DNA from: Cryptomeria japonica
Taxonomy: Eukaryota > Streptophyta > Pinopsida > Cupressales > Cupressaceae
Assembly (NCBI RefSeq): GCF_030272615.1
Contig: NC_081410.1
Span: forward strand, 128,701,640-128,765,639
Reading direction: 5' to 3'
DNA length: 64,000 bases
How positions within the stretch are numbered: the first letter of the stretch is position 1; the number at the start of each line of letters is the position of its first letter. A model generated the notes under the pieces. It made no database searches. It was not told the DNA's origin and worked only from the letters and a program-made list of their open reading frames with translations. Shown here piece by piece: positions 21,131 to 32,531 of the stretch. The position numbers were made by a program, and so were the translations under genes.

Positions 21131-23533
21131 TCCCAAGAATTTTTGACAACCTTTTGATAGTAGATTCTGTGTACCATCCTAATCCAAAAAGAATTCATTT
21201 TGTCTACATCCGACAGGTGGAGGATCTAGTCAATCCACACCTCCTAGTCCCAACAAATCTACTTGAACACTCTGTCATAGGAGAAGAGATATGACTTCTA
21301 GGTCTACTAAGGAGATGCTTACTATTAGTCATATGATAAGAGAAAAGAGAAGAAACATGAATACTACTAGCTAACAAGTTGTGTAATGTTGGGTGATTCA
21401 TGATACATCATGGATTTCATTGGCTAGCAAGTTGTGTTATGATAGGTGATCCATGATAGAGAAGATTAACAAACAAAACCATTTGTTTGCAAGGCAATCC
21501 AAAAACTCTACTACAAAATGGTTGTTGTAGTGACACAAAACACAAACAACAATAATAACCAACACTTGCAAAGTTGTAAACAAAAATAATGATCACACTA
21601 GCAATCCATGCTATTCCAAGTAACCTTTAATGAATCTCAAAAAAATGATAACCATGCCCTAGGGGGCGCTATGTAGCACAACACTTCTAGTTTGAGGATA
21701 TAACATAAATGAATTAACACGAGAAAAAAGGAGAGCTCATATGCCTCCCCTTAAGATGTCAACATACTTGTAGGTTGATATCTTAAGGTAGATAGCGATC
21801 AAGGATAAGCACCTTCAACACCAAGAAGATACCCTTAATAAACATACATGCATTCCAAGCTAAGAAGAAAGATCCTTGTACATGCCTCATTGCTATAAGA
21901 AAGGAAGAGATAGTTGTAAGAGAGATATTTCTCAACAAGTGTAAAGGGATCATTTTAAAGAGGGAGGAAGAGATATTTTCTTAAAGATCTCTACCTCCAA
22001 AAATAGAGGAGACATTTAATAAAGATATCATCTTTTAAATTAAGAAATGGGAAAGAGATTAATAATACAAACCTTCCATATTGCTAGGAAATGGTATCCT
22101 TGATGAAGGATTGCACAATTTCTATCACTAAGGAGAGATCATTCATAAAATACATACCGTTTCAAGAAAGAAAGAGGTCCTAATCAAGGAACACACATGT
22201 CCAAGCAAGGAGAGAATTTGGATTGAGGACAATTCTATGCAAGAAAGGATATCAAGTTATAAAAGATAAAAATCAACAAAAGTAAAGTGGATCCCTAAAA
22301 AAGAGGAACAATTGACAACTATCATTCTTGCTCCACAATGTAGAGACAAGAAGAACTAGGCTATTACGTTGCCTCCCAAGTATGATTGCACATGAAATCG
22401 TACGTAGTACCATGAATGACAATGAGCCCCTAATAGGTAATTAAGCTACCAATGTCATATAGCAAGATAAAAACATAATAGGTTATAAATGTCATTTAGA
22501 AGGCATATGATGAGTGTATAACTCATTTTTATCTATTATTTAAATGTTACTAGAACTACAATAAGTTGTTGAATTTTAATCTCCAAATCATGACATTCAT
22601 TAGTGGAATAGTTGATGATGCTTGGAAAAAGGATTGTCCTAATTTTGTTTATGGTTTTTTATTCAATTTTTCAAGGGGAGAGTAATAAAGTTGGCTTTAA
22701 GAAACTCATACAAAATTATATCTTGTTGTGATTAAAAGTTGTTGGAAAAGTCATAGATGTATTAGACAATGGGGAAGGGAATATCAACAAAGGAGGAGGA
22801 CAAAAACCTAAAGCTTCTTCAGAAAAATGCAATCTATATTTCTCATGAACCTCCACACTTCATTGCACACATCCTAAATCATGCCCATTGCATCCATGTT
22901 TATAATTAAATGTGTTGTTTAAATCATGTCTAGAGGAGTGTGTTCATTCATATTTTCAAAGTTTAAAGATCCTCAACCATCATCAAGACATGTGTTGGAA
23001 GAAGAGGTTGGAATAGATTTAGAAGAAGCTTGAATAATTGACACATGTCAAATTAAGGAAGGCATGAGAGTGATATATGTATTAGTGTAATTATTATACT
23101 TTTTGAATATTTATCCTTAGTATAATATTGGAAATAGTATCTTATACTAATTAGGGAGTTGTAATTAGGATATTATTTTCCCATTTTTAGTTGTTGATCT
23201 CATTATTTAAGACACAAATGATTTTCATCATTTTTAGATATGAAATGAGAGGAATTTGAGGTTGCAACATCATACGCCCATTTTTTGGGGACTCTTGCCA
23301 ATTGTTTGACATAATGTCAGCAAGCTAAACATTCTGATTTTGAGTCTAATTTGGTGTTAGATCATCATAATTTGATTGTATATGCATTCTTGGCTATCAT
23401 TCTTTCACTTGCAGTCAATTATAGTTGTACATTTATGATAAATATGTGATGGTTCACCTCTATACCAAACTGAAAATTTCTGAGACAAAAGTCTGCATAA
23501 CACACATATTTGACAGCAAATATTCCTTGTTTT
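21131..23533. other. CACTA interior without recognisable genes
   Basis: AT-rich, purine-biased sequence with all frames closed by stops. A short duplication of the word ggctagcaagttgtgttatg occurs around 21,370-21,440, and the phrase caatccacacctcctagtccc is repeated at 21,115 and 21,235. No transposase motif was found. Confidence 0.4.
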
Positions 23534-24574
23534 TGTTAGGTCCCGAAGACAACAAAGAGGGGGGGGGGGGGGGTGAATCGGTTGTCAAATAAATTCAAAC
23601 CAACTACCAATTAACCAACTTGATGCTTAATACCGGTAAACTAGTTAAGTATGCCGGTAGACAGTGTTAATAGTAAACTGCTATACCAGTAAAGATTAAT
23701 GCATGAAACATAAACATAAAGTCATCCACAACACATAACACCGATATTTGTACGTGGAAACCCTGTAAGGGGAAAAACCATGGTGGGAAACCTTACCCAC
23801 AATCAGATGATACTAATGCAGATAGTAAGTGTACATAAATGGGGTCTGCACATGCAGAAAGGCCAACAGCCTAGAGCTCATTGCTCAATCATAAAATGGT
23901 AGTCACACTGACTACAGTTGGATGGTTAAATCCAATAATAATGTACTGCACAAAATAGCATCTTCATATGCTGGATTCAGTACCGGTGTAATACTGATAT
24001 GCTTATACAAAAACCTAGCTGCACCTTCAAATGATGTCTTCGTGTATACCTCTGCTTAATCTCGCATATACCTTCACTCAATTCTTTTTCGCATTCCACA
24101 CTTGATCTTATGAATAAGATCTTATATTTATACCATAACCTAAGACCAATTTTCAATAAACATTTTACATACAATATAATATCCGATGCAATTAACTGAT
24201 TAAACATGTCGGCTGAATGCATTTACATCAATAATAAATCATCTCCATAGTGTGCCAAGCTGATTTGGAAAAGATAAGCCTGCCAGTGTACCCCTAGATA
24301 ACCCTAGACCTATTTGTCGATAAAAGCAAATATGCAAATATGAATATACCAATGATCAATTCTTCAAATCAAAGTGTCCACATGATGTCTTCAACATTAT
24401 CAAGTGTCTTCCATATCATTCCAGGTACCAGTGAACATTATATCCTGTCGGTGAACCATATACCAGTAACTGTGCAATAGTTGCTTGCTTGCTGGTGAAT
24501 GTTGCTGGATCTCCAAAGTGCTTGTTTTCAGTAGGTGTTGACATCAATGACAAAACCATACCAAAATACCAACA
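23534..24574 (-). mobile_element. 3' LTR of the copia element
   Basis: It spans 1041 bases with TG and CA ends. The TATA box on the minus strand is tataaata (24125-24132). A run of 16 G (about 23563-23578) lies in the U5 block where the right LTR has 8. The minus-strand start is TGTTGGTATTTTGGTATGG, directly after the purine tract. Confidence 0.92.
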
Positions 24575-24590
24575 ATCTCCCCCTTTGGCA
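24575..24590 (-). other. Polypurine tract of the copia element
   Basis: The minus strand reads CCAAAGGGGGAGAT right before the LTR start, the usual plus-strand primer position. Confidence 0.85.
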
Positions 24591-24620
24591 TTGATGGCAA
24601 CACAAGATGGAAAAACCATC

Positions 24621-25873
24621 TGTAAAGCGGAAAATCGCGGTCGAACCCTAGTTGGTCTCCCCTCTTCTAACTCCAAGGAGAGAGAAGGGAGGTTCGCTAG
24701 GATTCGATGGGTTTTCACTTAGGAGGAAGACTTTACATTCAAAAGAGGGGTTGAAACTCATAAGATCCAATCCCACACAATGTAAGATTGGATGCTAAAT
24801 GAATTTCAAGGGTTTGGAAAGCAAAGCTACCCTCTTTTGTAAAGAATGTTGATTAAGGAAATTAAGCTAAGGATGCATAGAAAGTCATAAAGATTCGCTT
24901 ATAAACTGAGTTTAGGTTATAGGATGAAGCTGCGGACCTGGAATTAGTAGTAGAATGTCGATACGGCGCTGTCCTGCAAATTTGAGCAAAAGTTGTCAGG
25001 ACGATGGCGCCCGGCGCCATGGTCCTCCGAAAAATCCGCGAAACGAAGGGGGATCTGTTCGTCTCTGCACAAGGATTCCAGATCTTCAATTTCAGCCGCG
25101 TACCTGCAACCTACACACAGAAAAGCGAAGACGATTGGGGGGTTAGGGATTAGGGGTTTGCCTTTAGGTCAAACCCCAGTTTTGGAATTAACCAAGAAAT
25201 GAGCAAGAGCTGTAAATGTAAATGACTGTAAAACAAGTACTAATACCTTGTTCTAAGGATGTTTGTATCCTTATGTGCAAAGGTTTATATGTTGTATGTT
25301 GTAGTATGTGGCATGTAATAAGTGATCTCCTCTTCAATGGTTGAATCCTTGACTTGAATGCAACACTTAGCCTTGAATGGAGACTTGGAATGATCAATTG
25401 CTTGAATGCTTGAATGCTTGAGTATAGTTTCCACGCTTTTCACATATGTCCTTCTCATGCCAAATGAGAGAGAAAAATGTAGTTTATATACTTGTCAATT
25501 AGGGCTGATAGACTGATTTTCCCGACCTTAGGCCAACCAGGGAAGTATATTTCCAAATTGCAATCAAAAAGACCCGATATCACTTAGGAAACCGGGCCCA
25601 AAATAGGACCCAGGGACCAGGGCGCTGGGCGCCATGGTCCTGGAGGACCAGGGTGTTGGGCACCCTGGTCCTGAGGGACCAGGGCGCTGGGCGCTCTGGT
25701 CCCACCTCCGAGACAGCAGGGTACAAGGAGGTTCAGGCCAATGGTGCTTGAAAAATGCAGTTTTCAGTGTCGTGAGCAAGTTTTGGGGTCTCCATTCAGG
25801 TTGCGTGTTGCGTCGCCATCGTGAAGACCGAAATGCAGTCGAAATTGCAAGTGTCACAATTTTAGGACGCTAC
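24621..25873 (-). mobile_element. 3' LTR of the TR-GAG element
   Basis: It spans 1253 bases. On the minus strand TATATAA (25484-25490) is the likely promoter. GC-rich islands at 24,990-25,070 (ggcgcccggcgcc) and 25,615-25,702 stand out in AT-rich sequence. Confidence 0.92.
25615..25702. repeat. GC-rich palindromic minisatellite in the 3' LTR, three units
   Basis: Units of about 31 bases have the form gaccagggcgctgggcgccc plus tggtc. Each is nearly self-complementary, so each can form its own hairpin. The partner LTR has four units at 32241-32359. Confidence 0.88.
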
Positions 25874-25888
25874 ATTTAGCCCCCACTT
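25874..25888 (-). other. Polypurine tract of the TR-GAG element
   Basis: The minus strand reads AAAGTGGGGGCTAAA directly before the LTR start TGTAGCG. Confidence 0.85.
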
Positions 25889-26610
25889 TAGCGGGAGTAT
25901 GTATGCTCATACTTCCGGTAAAGTACAAGGAAACAACGTTGAAAAACTTTCACCACGTCAAGGAGGCAAGATACACCAAGCCCCCAGTGGACTAAGGATC
26001 TTACGACTTTGATTGACAAAGTAAAAGGGAAGATCACAAGGGAGAACCATGACTGTCAGTAGTAAGGTTCCCTCACTATGAGTCATGCAAAAGAAATACC
26101 CAAAATCTTCAAGACAAAGCTAAGTTTGCCAAGAAATTTTCAAGTATCTTTGAAAGGATAGACAGGGTGTATGCCCCCCTACGTTAAAGCGATCGCACAC
26201 GCCTCAACGGGGGTGATTGTTTTAACGTAGTGATACACATAAGAAATGAGAAAGGAAAAGGAGCACGTTATCGCAAAGATTTAGCCCCCAAGTGTGAGAT
26301 AAACCCAAGGATAATAGACACAAAGCACGAGGTGACTTCGCTTTCCTCGGGGTCAGTATGTTGTATGATAAGTCATGTATATATCATATGGATGTATGCA
26401 TAATTGTTCTTCATTCCCCAATCAAGGAAGGTCACCTAGAAGAAGGGAACACATGTGTCTTTTGAGTCAACATGAGAGAGACCAAAGAGATCTCAATGCT
26501 TTGCATCATCCTCAAGTAGACAACACTAAGGACAACAAATAGAAGAATGAGAATAACATATAGAAGAAGTAACAAAAGAGAGGAGGAGAGAATCTGCTAT
26601 GCTAATGTAA
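25889..26610. other. Noncoding DNA between ORF stop and polypurine tract
   Basis: The minus-strand ORF stops at 26611 and nothing downstream resembles RT or integrase in any frame. A palindromic-looking patch, cgttaaagcgatcgc with gttttaacgtag, occurs near 26,180-26,230. Confidence 0.5.
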
Positions 26611-29600
26611 CTAGTCTAGCATGTCATCTACCCCCCGATCTTGCTGATCAATGTTTCGGGAAGGCAGGGAACACGCTAGAGGAGGAACATCCAACACAGC
26701 AGATGGAGCTATCACAAGATCCAAACAAGGGCTATGTTCATGTTCCAAGCCACATTGTTCTTGTCTAGGAGCTAAGATAAGTGCTTTAGAAAATTCATTA
26801 GATAAATGGTTATCAACATCAACAAGTTCATATTCGCTATTAGAAGTAAGAGGAGTAACATTTTCATCATGCATAACATTTTCATCTATATCATCATCAA
26901 GATTTATAAAAATAGGATCTTTAACTCGCACAGGATCAAGACCATCATGCATCTTATGTTTAGGAGATTTAGGCTCAATATCCGGCTGAGGAGAAAATGG
27001 AATAATGCTTGTTGAAGGTGTTTTTGGAGATTGTGAAGTTTGAGAAGCAGCTGCTTGAGCCCTAAGATGACGCTTTCGTCGGCGTTCCCGTGCAGAACGA
27101 TTACGTCTAGTCTTAGTAGGAAGTGTAGAAGATAGAGGAGGAGGAATGTTCTCATCCTTATCACTTGGGTGTTTAGGTTGTGGTCTCTTAGGCTGGATAA
27201 TAGGAGAAGAAGAAGGTCTCTTCTCTCTATAAAAGGCAGGAGGAGGAACTGCTCCATATAAAGGAAGAATTTTTGGTTTAGGAAGAAGACCAAGTCCATC
27301 ATGACAAGGAGGTATAGGTCTACTTTTAGAAGATTTATTAGGCATAGACATAGTCACATCCATGGGGACGGGTTGGGAATCTTCTTGAGGAAAGACATTA
27401 GTTTTGTCTTTCAAAGGAAGAACTTCCTTCTCAAGAATCATAGGAATGTCAAGTTTAGGTGTTCTAGGTTCACTTAGAGATAGGATCATATCTGTTTTCC
27501 ACTTTTGATAAGATTTAAAAAGATGATCACTTCGCGGAGGAAGAGATTGGAATTGTTTGGGCCAAAAGTAATCAATAGGAACACTAGAGGTTCTTTCGGC
27601 TGGTTTAAAGAGACTATGATTGACAGTAACAACTTCACCATTATGGGGAAATTTTAAACACTTATGAATAGGAGAAGCAATAGCTTTCATGGAAGATAGC
27701 CAAGGATAGCCAAGCTTCACACGAAATTGTTCGGAAGATGGAATAATAGCAAAGTTCACATCAAGAGATTTATTATGAACCTCAATAGGCAATGTAATAG
27801 AACCAATTGCAGGAGAAGAAAATGCATCAAATAGTTTCACAATCACATCTGTTTTGTCATAGATCACTTGATTCAATTGCAAAGTAAAAAGAAATTCTTC
27901 AGTAATAACATTAACCATGCACGAAGGATCAATAAGCACTCCACGGCAAGGTGTATTTTTGACTTTTACAACTACGTATAAAGGACCATCAGGTGCTCTA
28001 ATGGTTTCACTAGAATCAAATGTGATGGAAGGTTCTTTAGGGATTTCTTGCTGCTCTACAAAGTTAATCACATTCGGAGTCATAGACACAAGACCATCAG
28101 ATGAGAAAGAGGAATCATTAGCCTCAATCGCATTAGAGGTATGAGAGGTATGAGAAGGTAATGGATCAGTAAAAATCTGAAGATTTTGGTTAGGAGGAGC
28201 TACAGATGTGTTGCCTTTATCATTCACTCCAGAAACAGAAATAGTATTATTATCAATCAAATCTTGAATTTTACCCTTTAAAGAAAAATATTTTTCAGTA
28301 TCATGCCCAGGCTGACGATGAAAGTGACAAAAAGCTTTGTGATCAAAATAAGGTGAAGTAATCTTTGCAGGATCAATTTGTCGTATAGGAGGAAGAGTAA
28401 GCACATTTTGTTCCAGTAACTTATTCATAATACTATGCAATGATTCATTCAAAGGAGTATACTTTCTTTCTTTCTTGAAAAATTTAGAAATAGGAGGCAC
28501 ACCTGATGCTGCATTCACATTGTTGTTGATGATGTTTTCATTGAATTTGATGGAATCTCTGTTCGGTTTAAACTTCCCAAATGGTTGTTGACTGCTATCA
28601 CCCTTATCACTCGGAGCCATAGGATGTGATTGTTCCATTTGACTCACAGTCAGTTGATAATTGTGAAGAGTTGCACACAACTGTTGGAAAGAAGTAAACT
28701 CAGAAAACAGAAGTTTGTCTCGAATATCTTTTTGTAAATTAGAAATAAAGATTCTTTGAATATCATTGTCAGGCACTGGAAAGGAAATTTGAGCATACAA
28801 ATGCTTATATCTACCAATGAAATCAGTCACTTTTTCTTTAACACCTTGTTTACAATGCATTAAATCAATCAAAGTAACTTTAGGACTTATATTGTTTTGA
28901 AATTGTTGAATGAAAGCATTTGCAAGTTGTTCGAAAGAAGTAATAGAATAAGAAGGCAACGAGCAATACCATTGTAGGGCTTTGTCTCTTAATGTTCTGG
29001 TGAATAGTTTTGCAAGTAACCTTTGGTCATAAGCAAAATCAGTACATATTGTTTGAAAAGTCTTAACATGTGTTAGAGGATCTCCTTTACCATTATAAAG
29101 CTCCAAATGCGGGATTTCAACATGTTTAGGAGGAATAGCTCGAACAATATCAAGAGAAAGTGGGCTCGCAACATCAAATGTGGGCACACTAAACTTAGAT
29201 TGATTCATAGAGGCAATTTGTTGCTGTAAAGAAGAGACAGTTTGTGCAAGATTATTAATGGTAGCTTCAGTCGAAGAGTTCATATTAGGTGTGTTAGATT
29301 GAGATGGAGGTGTGATGTTATTGAAAGAAGGTAAAGAGTAAGGTGGTGGGACTCTATGATAATTAGTCATAGGAGATGATTGGACAAGAGGAACACTACA
29401 AGGAGGAATGGAATGGTTAAATGAATTGCCCCCTTGCGTCATGTTCATTTGTGAAGATGTAATAGGAACACTCATTGAAGGAATGAATGAAGAAGTCGGA
29501 TTGAATGAAGGAATAGGGTTAATTGAAGAAGGAGGATTGCCCCCATGACTAGTGATCACAGGAGGAATGTCTTGTATAGAGGTAGCCATGATGTTTGATG

Positions 29601-30063
29601 TAAAGGTAGGTATGTTAGCAATAGAAGTGGTCAAAGGAATAGAATGATTGACTTGTGTAGGAGGCTGTGTATAACCTAAAGATTCAGCACAACTCTTCAT
29701 AGGCATCACATTCGAATCCACAATGTGTGCGATACCACGTAAAACATCAATTCCATTCTTATCACTTTGAAGCATGCGTTTTAGACCCTCAATTAAAGGA
29801 AGAGCTTGACTATCGGGATACTCATGAGACATCCATTGGTGAAAATCGTCAAATTGGTTATCCAATTTGGAAAGTTGTTCAACGGAAACTTCATGGAGAG
29901 CTTCTTCATCATTCGGAGGATTAGAGGAATTACCCATGTCCTCGTTAAAAAGGCTACTCAAATTAGGTTCCATCTCCTCGGTAGTTAAACCTCGGAAAGA
30001 CTTAATTCTATGGCTTCTTCTAACGGGAATAGTGTAAGTAGGGCTTGTTGTTGTAAAACTCAT
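26611..30063 (-). CDS. Gag-protease polyprotein of the TR-GAG element
   Basis: An intact 1150-codon ORF. It has a Ser/Pro/Asn-rich N-terminal third. A retrotransposon gag domain follows at about residues 325-475 (RDKALQWYCSLPSY, FIQQFQNN, FIGRYKHLYAQISFPV, LHNYQLTVSQME). A Cys/His segment lies near 575-600 (FCHFHRQPGHDTEKYFSLK), of the kind seen in Tat/Ogre-type gags, with the last Cys replaced by Tyr. A retropepsin-like region spans about 685-790, where the catalytic position reads LIDPSCMVNVI instead of the usual Asp-Thr/Ser-Gly. Later come PLPIEVH-like and LGYPWL motifs. The C-terminus is proline-rich with a basic patch (TRRNRSARERRRKRHLR, near 990). It should form the particle and bind element RNA. 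The protease may be inactive. The start is the first ATG after the leader. Confidence 0.88.
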   Translation of the reverse strand: MSFTTTSPTYTIPVRRSHRIKSFRGLTTEEMEPNLSSLFNEDMGNSSNPPNDEEALHEVSVEQLSKLDNQFDDFHQWMSHEYPDSQALPLIEGLKRMLQSDKNGIDVLRGIAHIVDSNVMPMKSCAESLGYTQPPTQVNHSIPLTTSIANIPTFTSNIMATSIQDIPPVITSHGGNPPSSINPIPSFNPTSSFIPSMSVPITSSQMNMTQGGNSFNHSIPPCSVPLVQSSPMTNYHRVPPPYSLPSFNNITPPSQSNTPNMNSSTEATINNLAQTVSSLQQQIASMNQSKFSVPTFDVASPLSLDIVRAIPPKHVEIPHLELYNGKGDPLTHVKTFQTICTDFAYDQRLLAKLFTRTLRDKALQWYCSLPSYSITSFEQLANAFIQQFQNNISPKVTLIDLMHCKQGVKEKVTDFIGRYKHLYAQISFPVPDNDIQRIFISNLQKDIRDKLLFSEFTSFQQLCATLHNYQLTVSQMEQSHPMAPSDKGDSSQQPFGKFKPNRDSIKFNENIINNNVNAASGVPPISKFFKKERKYTPLNESLHSIMNKLLEQNVLTLPPIRQIDPAKITSPYFDHKAFCHFHRQPGHDTEKYFSLKGKIQDLIDNNTISVSGVNDKGNTSVAPPNQNLQIFTDPLPSHTSHTSNAIEANDSSFSSDGLVSMTPNVINFVEQQEIPKEPSITFDSSETIRAPDGPLYVVVKVKNTPCRGVLIDPSCMVNVITEEFLFTLQLNQVIYDKTDVIVKLFDAFSSPAIGSITLPIEVHNKSLDVNFAIIPSSEQFRVKLGYPWLSSMKAIASPIHKCLKFPHNGEVVTVNHSLFKPAERTSSVPIDYFWPKQFQSLPPRSDHLFKSYQKWKTDMILSLSEPRTPKLDIPMILEKEVLPLKDKTNVFPQEDSQPVPMDVTMSMPNKSSKSRPIPPCHDGLGLLPKPKILPLYGAVPPPAFYREKRPSSSPIIQPKRPQPKHPSDKDENIPPPLSSTLPTKTRRNRSARERRRKRHLRAQAAASQTSQSPKTPSTSIIPFSPQPDIEPKSPKHKMHDGLDPVRVKDPIFINLDDDIDENVMHDENVTPLTSNSEYELVDVDNHLSNEFSKALILAPRQEQCGLEHEHSPCLDLVIAPSAVLDVPPLACSLPSRNIDQQDRGVDDMLD

Positions 30064-31230
30064 GCACTAGAAAGAGAGAGAAGATTTTGAATTTAGAGGT
30101 AGCAATTTTCAGTAAAATCAGCCAATCTTCTGGATTTAAGCTGTTAAATGCAATCACGACAGTCTCCCGAAATTTCAGAAAAAATGTCCGGGACCGTGGC
30201 GCTCGGAGTGCAACACGGTCCTTGCAACTTTTTTCAAAATTTGCAGGGATGAAAGGTATGATGATTCTAGAGCTAATCTGAAAAAATTGAGTGATTTTAC
30301 GATCTGTAGATAGGCCAAATTAAAGTTGCAATCTCAAAATTGAACCCTATCAAGATTGTCGAAAAATGCAAAATTTGAATTTTGAAAAAGAGAGGGAAAC
30401 TGAAATTTTGAATTTTATGATTTTAGAGGGAATGTCAAAAGCAGTGCAAGTTTTGAAATTTAAAAATTGATTCAATTTCACGCAAAATTCAATTTTGAAA
30501 GCGGAAATCAAAGTTGTTGTAATTAGGCACTTAATTTCAAAAGTCACAAAATGCAAGAATTTGAATAAAGCACTGAAATTTTGAATGAATGCAAACACAA
30601 TTTTCAGATTTAGGACAGTAAGAACACAATTTTGACACAAAATTTCAATTTCAACAATTTTTGAATGATTAGGAGCCTTAAACTAGGCAATCACAAGACC
30701 AACTTTGACTGTAATTTTGAAAGTGTTATAACTGACAAAATCAGCCAAAATTCTGGATTTTAGTAGGAAAATACAGCAAGATCTCGCTCCCAAAATTTTG
30801 GAAAAAATGTCGGGGACGATTGCGCTCGGAGTGCAACACGGTCCTCGCAACTTTTTTCCAAATTTTCAGGGATGCAAGATATTGTGATTTTATTACAGAA
30901 TCCAAAGTTACAGCTGATTTGGAGATGTTTTGTTCGGTCAAATTGTCAAACAAAGGTTGAATTAAGAGGGTTTCAAAAATTAGGGTTTTGACATTTAACC
31001 ACTTAATTTTCAAAATTAAAGTACAGATATGAATTGATAATTTATAATAGAAAAGCAGATCTAAAGCAAGCATTAATAATTAAACATTTCGCAAGTTCAA
31101 TGTTCAAAAAAAAGAAAATTTAGGGTTTTTATGCAATCACCTCTAAAATTTTGCAAAAGATCAAACATGGAAATGTAATCAAGGAATCAATTTTCAGATC
31201 TAATCATGAATAATCAGAAAGGATGTTCAC
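30064..31230 (-). other. Leader (5' untranslated region) of the TR-GAG element with an internal direct repeat
   Basis: AT-rich leader between primer site and ORF. About 160 bases near 30,112-30,270 recur near 30,733-30,890. Both carry aaaatcagcca, a tctggatttaag-like block, gcgctcggagtgcaacacgg and caactttttt. The GC-rich core resembles the LTR island at 24,990-25,070, so LTR-derived units were probably copied into the leader. It also contains several aaattttgaattt palindromes. Confidence 0.7.
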
Positions 31231-31243
31231 GTCGGGTTCACCA
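31231..31243 (-). other. Primer binding site of the TR-GAG element
   Basis: The minus strand reads TGGTGAACCCGAC, three bases after the LTR end. It starts with TGG as primer sites do. I cannot name the tRNA with certainty; it is not the initiator-Met type used by the copia elements here. Confidence 0.75.
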
Positions 31244-31246
31244 AAA

Positions 31247-32531
31247 TGTAAAGCGGAAAATCGCGGTCGAACCCTAGTTGGTCTCCCCTCTTCTAACTCC
31301 GAGGAGAGAGAAGGGAGGTTCGCTAGGATTCGATGGGTTTTCACTTAGGAGGAAGACTTTACATTCAAAAGAGGGGTTGAAACTCATAAGATCCAATCCC
31401 ACACAATGTAAGATTGGATGCTAAATGAATTTCAAGGGTTTGGAAAGCAAAGCTACCCTCTTTTGTAAAGAATGTTGATTAAGGAAATTAAGCTAAGGAT
31501 GCATAGAAATTCATAAAGATTCGCTTATAAACTGAGTTTAGGTTATAGGATGAAGATGCGGACCTGGAATTAGCAGTAGAATGTCGATACGGCGCTGTCC
31601 TGCAAATTTGAGCAAAAGTTGTCAGGACGATGGCGCCCGGCGCCACGGTCCTCCGAAAAATCCGCGAAACGAAGGGGGATCTATTCGTCTCTGCACAAGG
31701 ATTCCAGATCTTCAATTTCAGTCGCGTACCTGCAACCTACACACAGAAAAGCGAAGACGATTGGGGGGTTAGGGATTAGGGGTTTGCCTTTAGGTCAAAC
31801 CCCGGTTTTGGAATTAACCAAGAAATGAGCAAGAGCTGTAAATGTAAATGACTGTAAAACAAGTACTAATACCTTGTTCTAAGGATGTTTGTATCCTTAT
31901 GTGCAAAGGTTTAGATGTTGTATGTTGTAGTATGTGGCATGTAATAAGTGATCTCCTCTTCAATGGTTGAATCCTTGACTTGAATGCAACACTTAGCCTT
32001 GAATGGAGACTTGGAATGATCAATTGCTTGAATGCTTGAATGCTTGAGTATAGTTTCCACGCTTTTCACATATGTCCTTCTCATGCCAAATGAGAGAGAA
32101 AAATGTAGTTTATATACTTGTCAATTAGGGCTGATAGACTGATTTTCCCGACCTTAGGCCGACCAGGGAAGTATATTTCCAAATTGCAATAAAAAAGACC
32201 CGATATCACTTAGGAAACCGGGCCCAAAATAGGACCCAGGGACCAGGGCGCTGGGTGCCATGGTCCTGGAGGACCAGGGCGCTGGGCGCCCTGGTCCTGA
32301 GGGACCAGGGTGCTGGGCGCCCTGGTCCTGAGGGACCAGGGCGCTGGGCGCTCTGGTCCCACCTCCGGGACAGCGGGGTGCAAGGAGGTTCAGGCCAATG
32401 GTGCTTGAAAAATGCAGTTTTCAGTGTCGTGAGCAAGTTTTGGGGTCTCCATTTAGGTTGCATGTTGCGTCGCCATCGTGAAGACCGAAATGCAGTCGAA
32501 ATTGCAAGTGTCGCAATTTTAGGACGCTACA
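31247..32531 (-). mobile_element. 5' LTR of the TR-GAG element
   Basis: It spans 1285 bases and is nearly identical to 24621-25873 apart from one additional minisatellite unit and scattered substitutions, for example near 31301, 31509 and 31556. The promoter TATATAA is at 32110-32116 on the minus strand. Confidence 0.92.
32241..32359. repeat. GC-rich palindromic minisatellite in the 5' LTR, four units
   Basis: Same unit as at 25615-25702 but with four copies, so one unit was gained or lost since (or at) insertion. Each unit is a hairpin of the form gaccagggcgc / gcgccctggtc. Confidence 0.88.

Larger units (their letters stand above)
24621..32531 (-). mobile_element. Non-autonomous Ty3/gypsy element of TR-GAG type, 7.9 kb, TSD ccatc
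   Basis: LTRs 24621-25873 and 31247-32531 begin TGTAAAGCGG, end GACGCTACA, and are flanked by ccatc (24616-24620 and 32532-32536). On the minus strand the order is 5' LTR, primer site, a 1.2-kb leader, one long intact gag-protease ORF, about 740 bases of noncoding DNA, polypurine tract, 3' LTR. There is no RT, RNase H or integrase, so mobilisation needs a helper. LTRs differ by only a few substitutions plus one minisatellite unit, so insertion was recent. It lies inside the copia element and is the youngest layer of the nest. Confidence 0.92.

Noticed and set aside
23563-23578. Poly-G run as a functional G-quadruplex
   Set aside because: It is a length-variable G-run at the conserved G-rich block of copia LTR U5 (8 G in the partner LTR); homopolymer slippage or sequencing error is likelier.
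25634-25879. GC-rich ORFs over the LTR minisatellites (also 25564-25857 and 32206-32596)
   Set aside because: Open only because the palindromic repeat lacks stops; located in LTRs and not conserved in frame between the two LTRs.
26904-27302. 132-codon minus-strand ORF and the plus-strand ORFs at 26547-27015
   Set aside because: They lie in other frames of the intact gag-protease ORF; leucine-rich or low-complexity translations without motifs.
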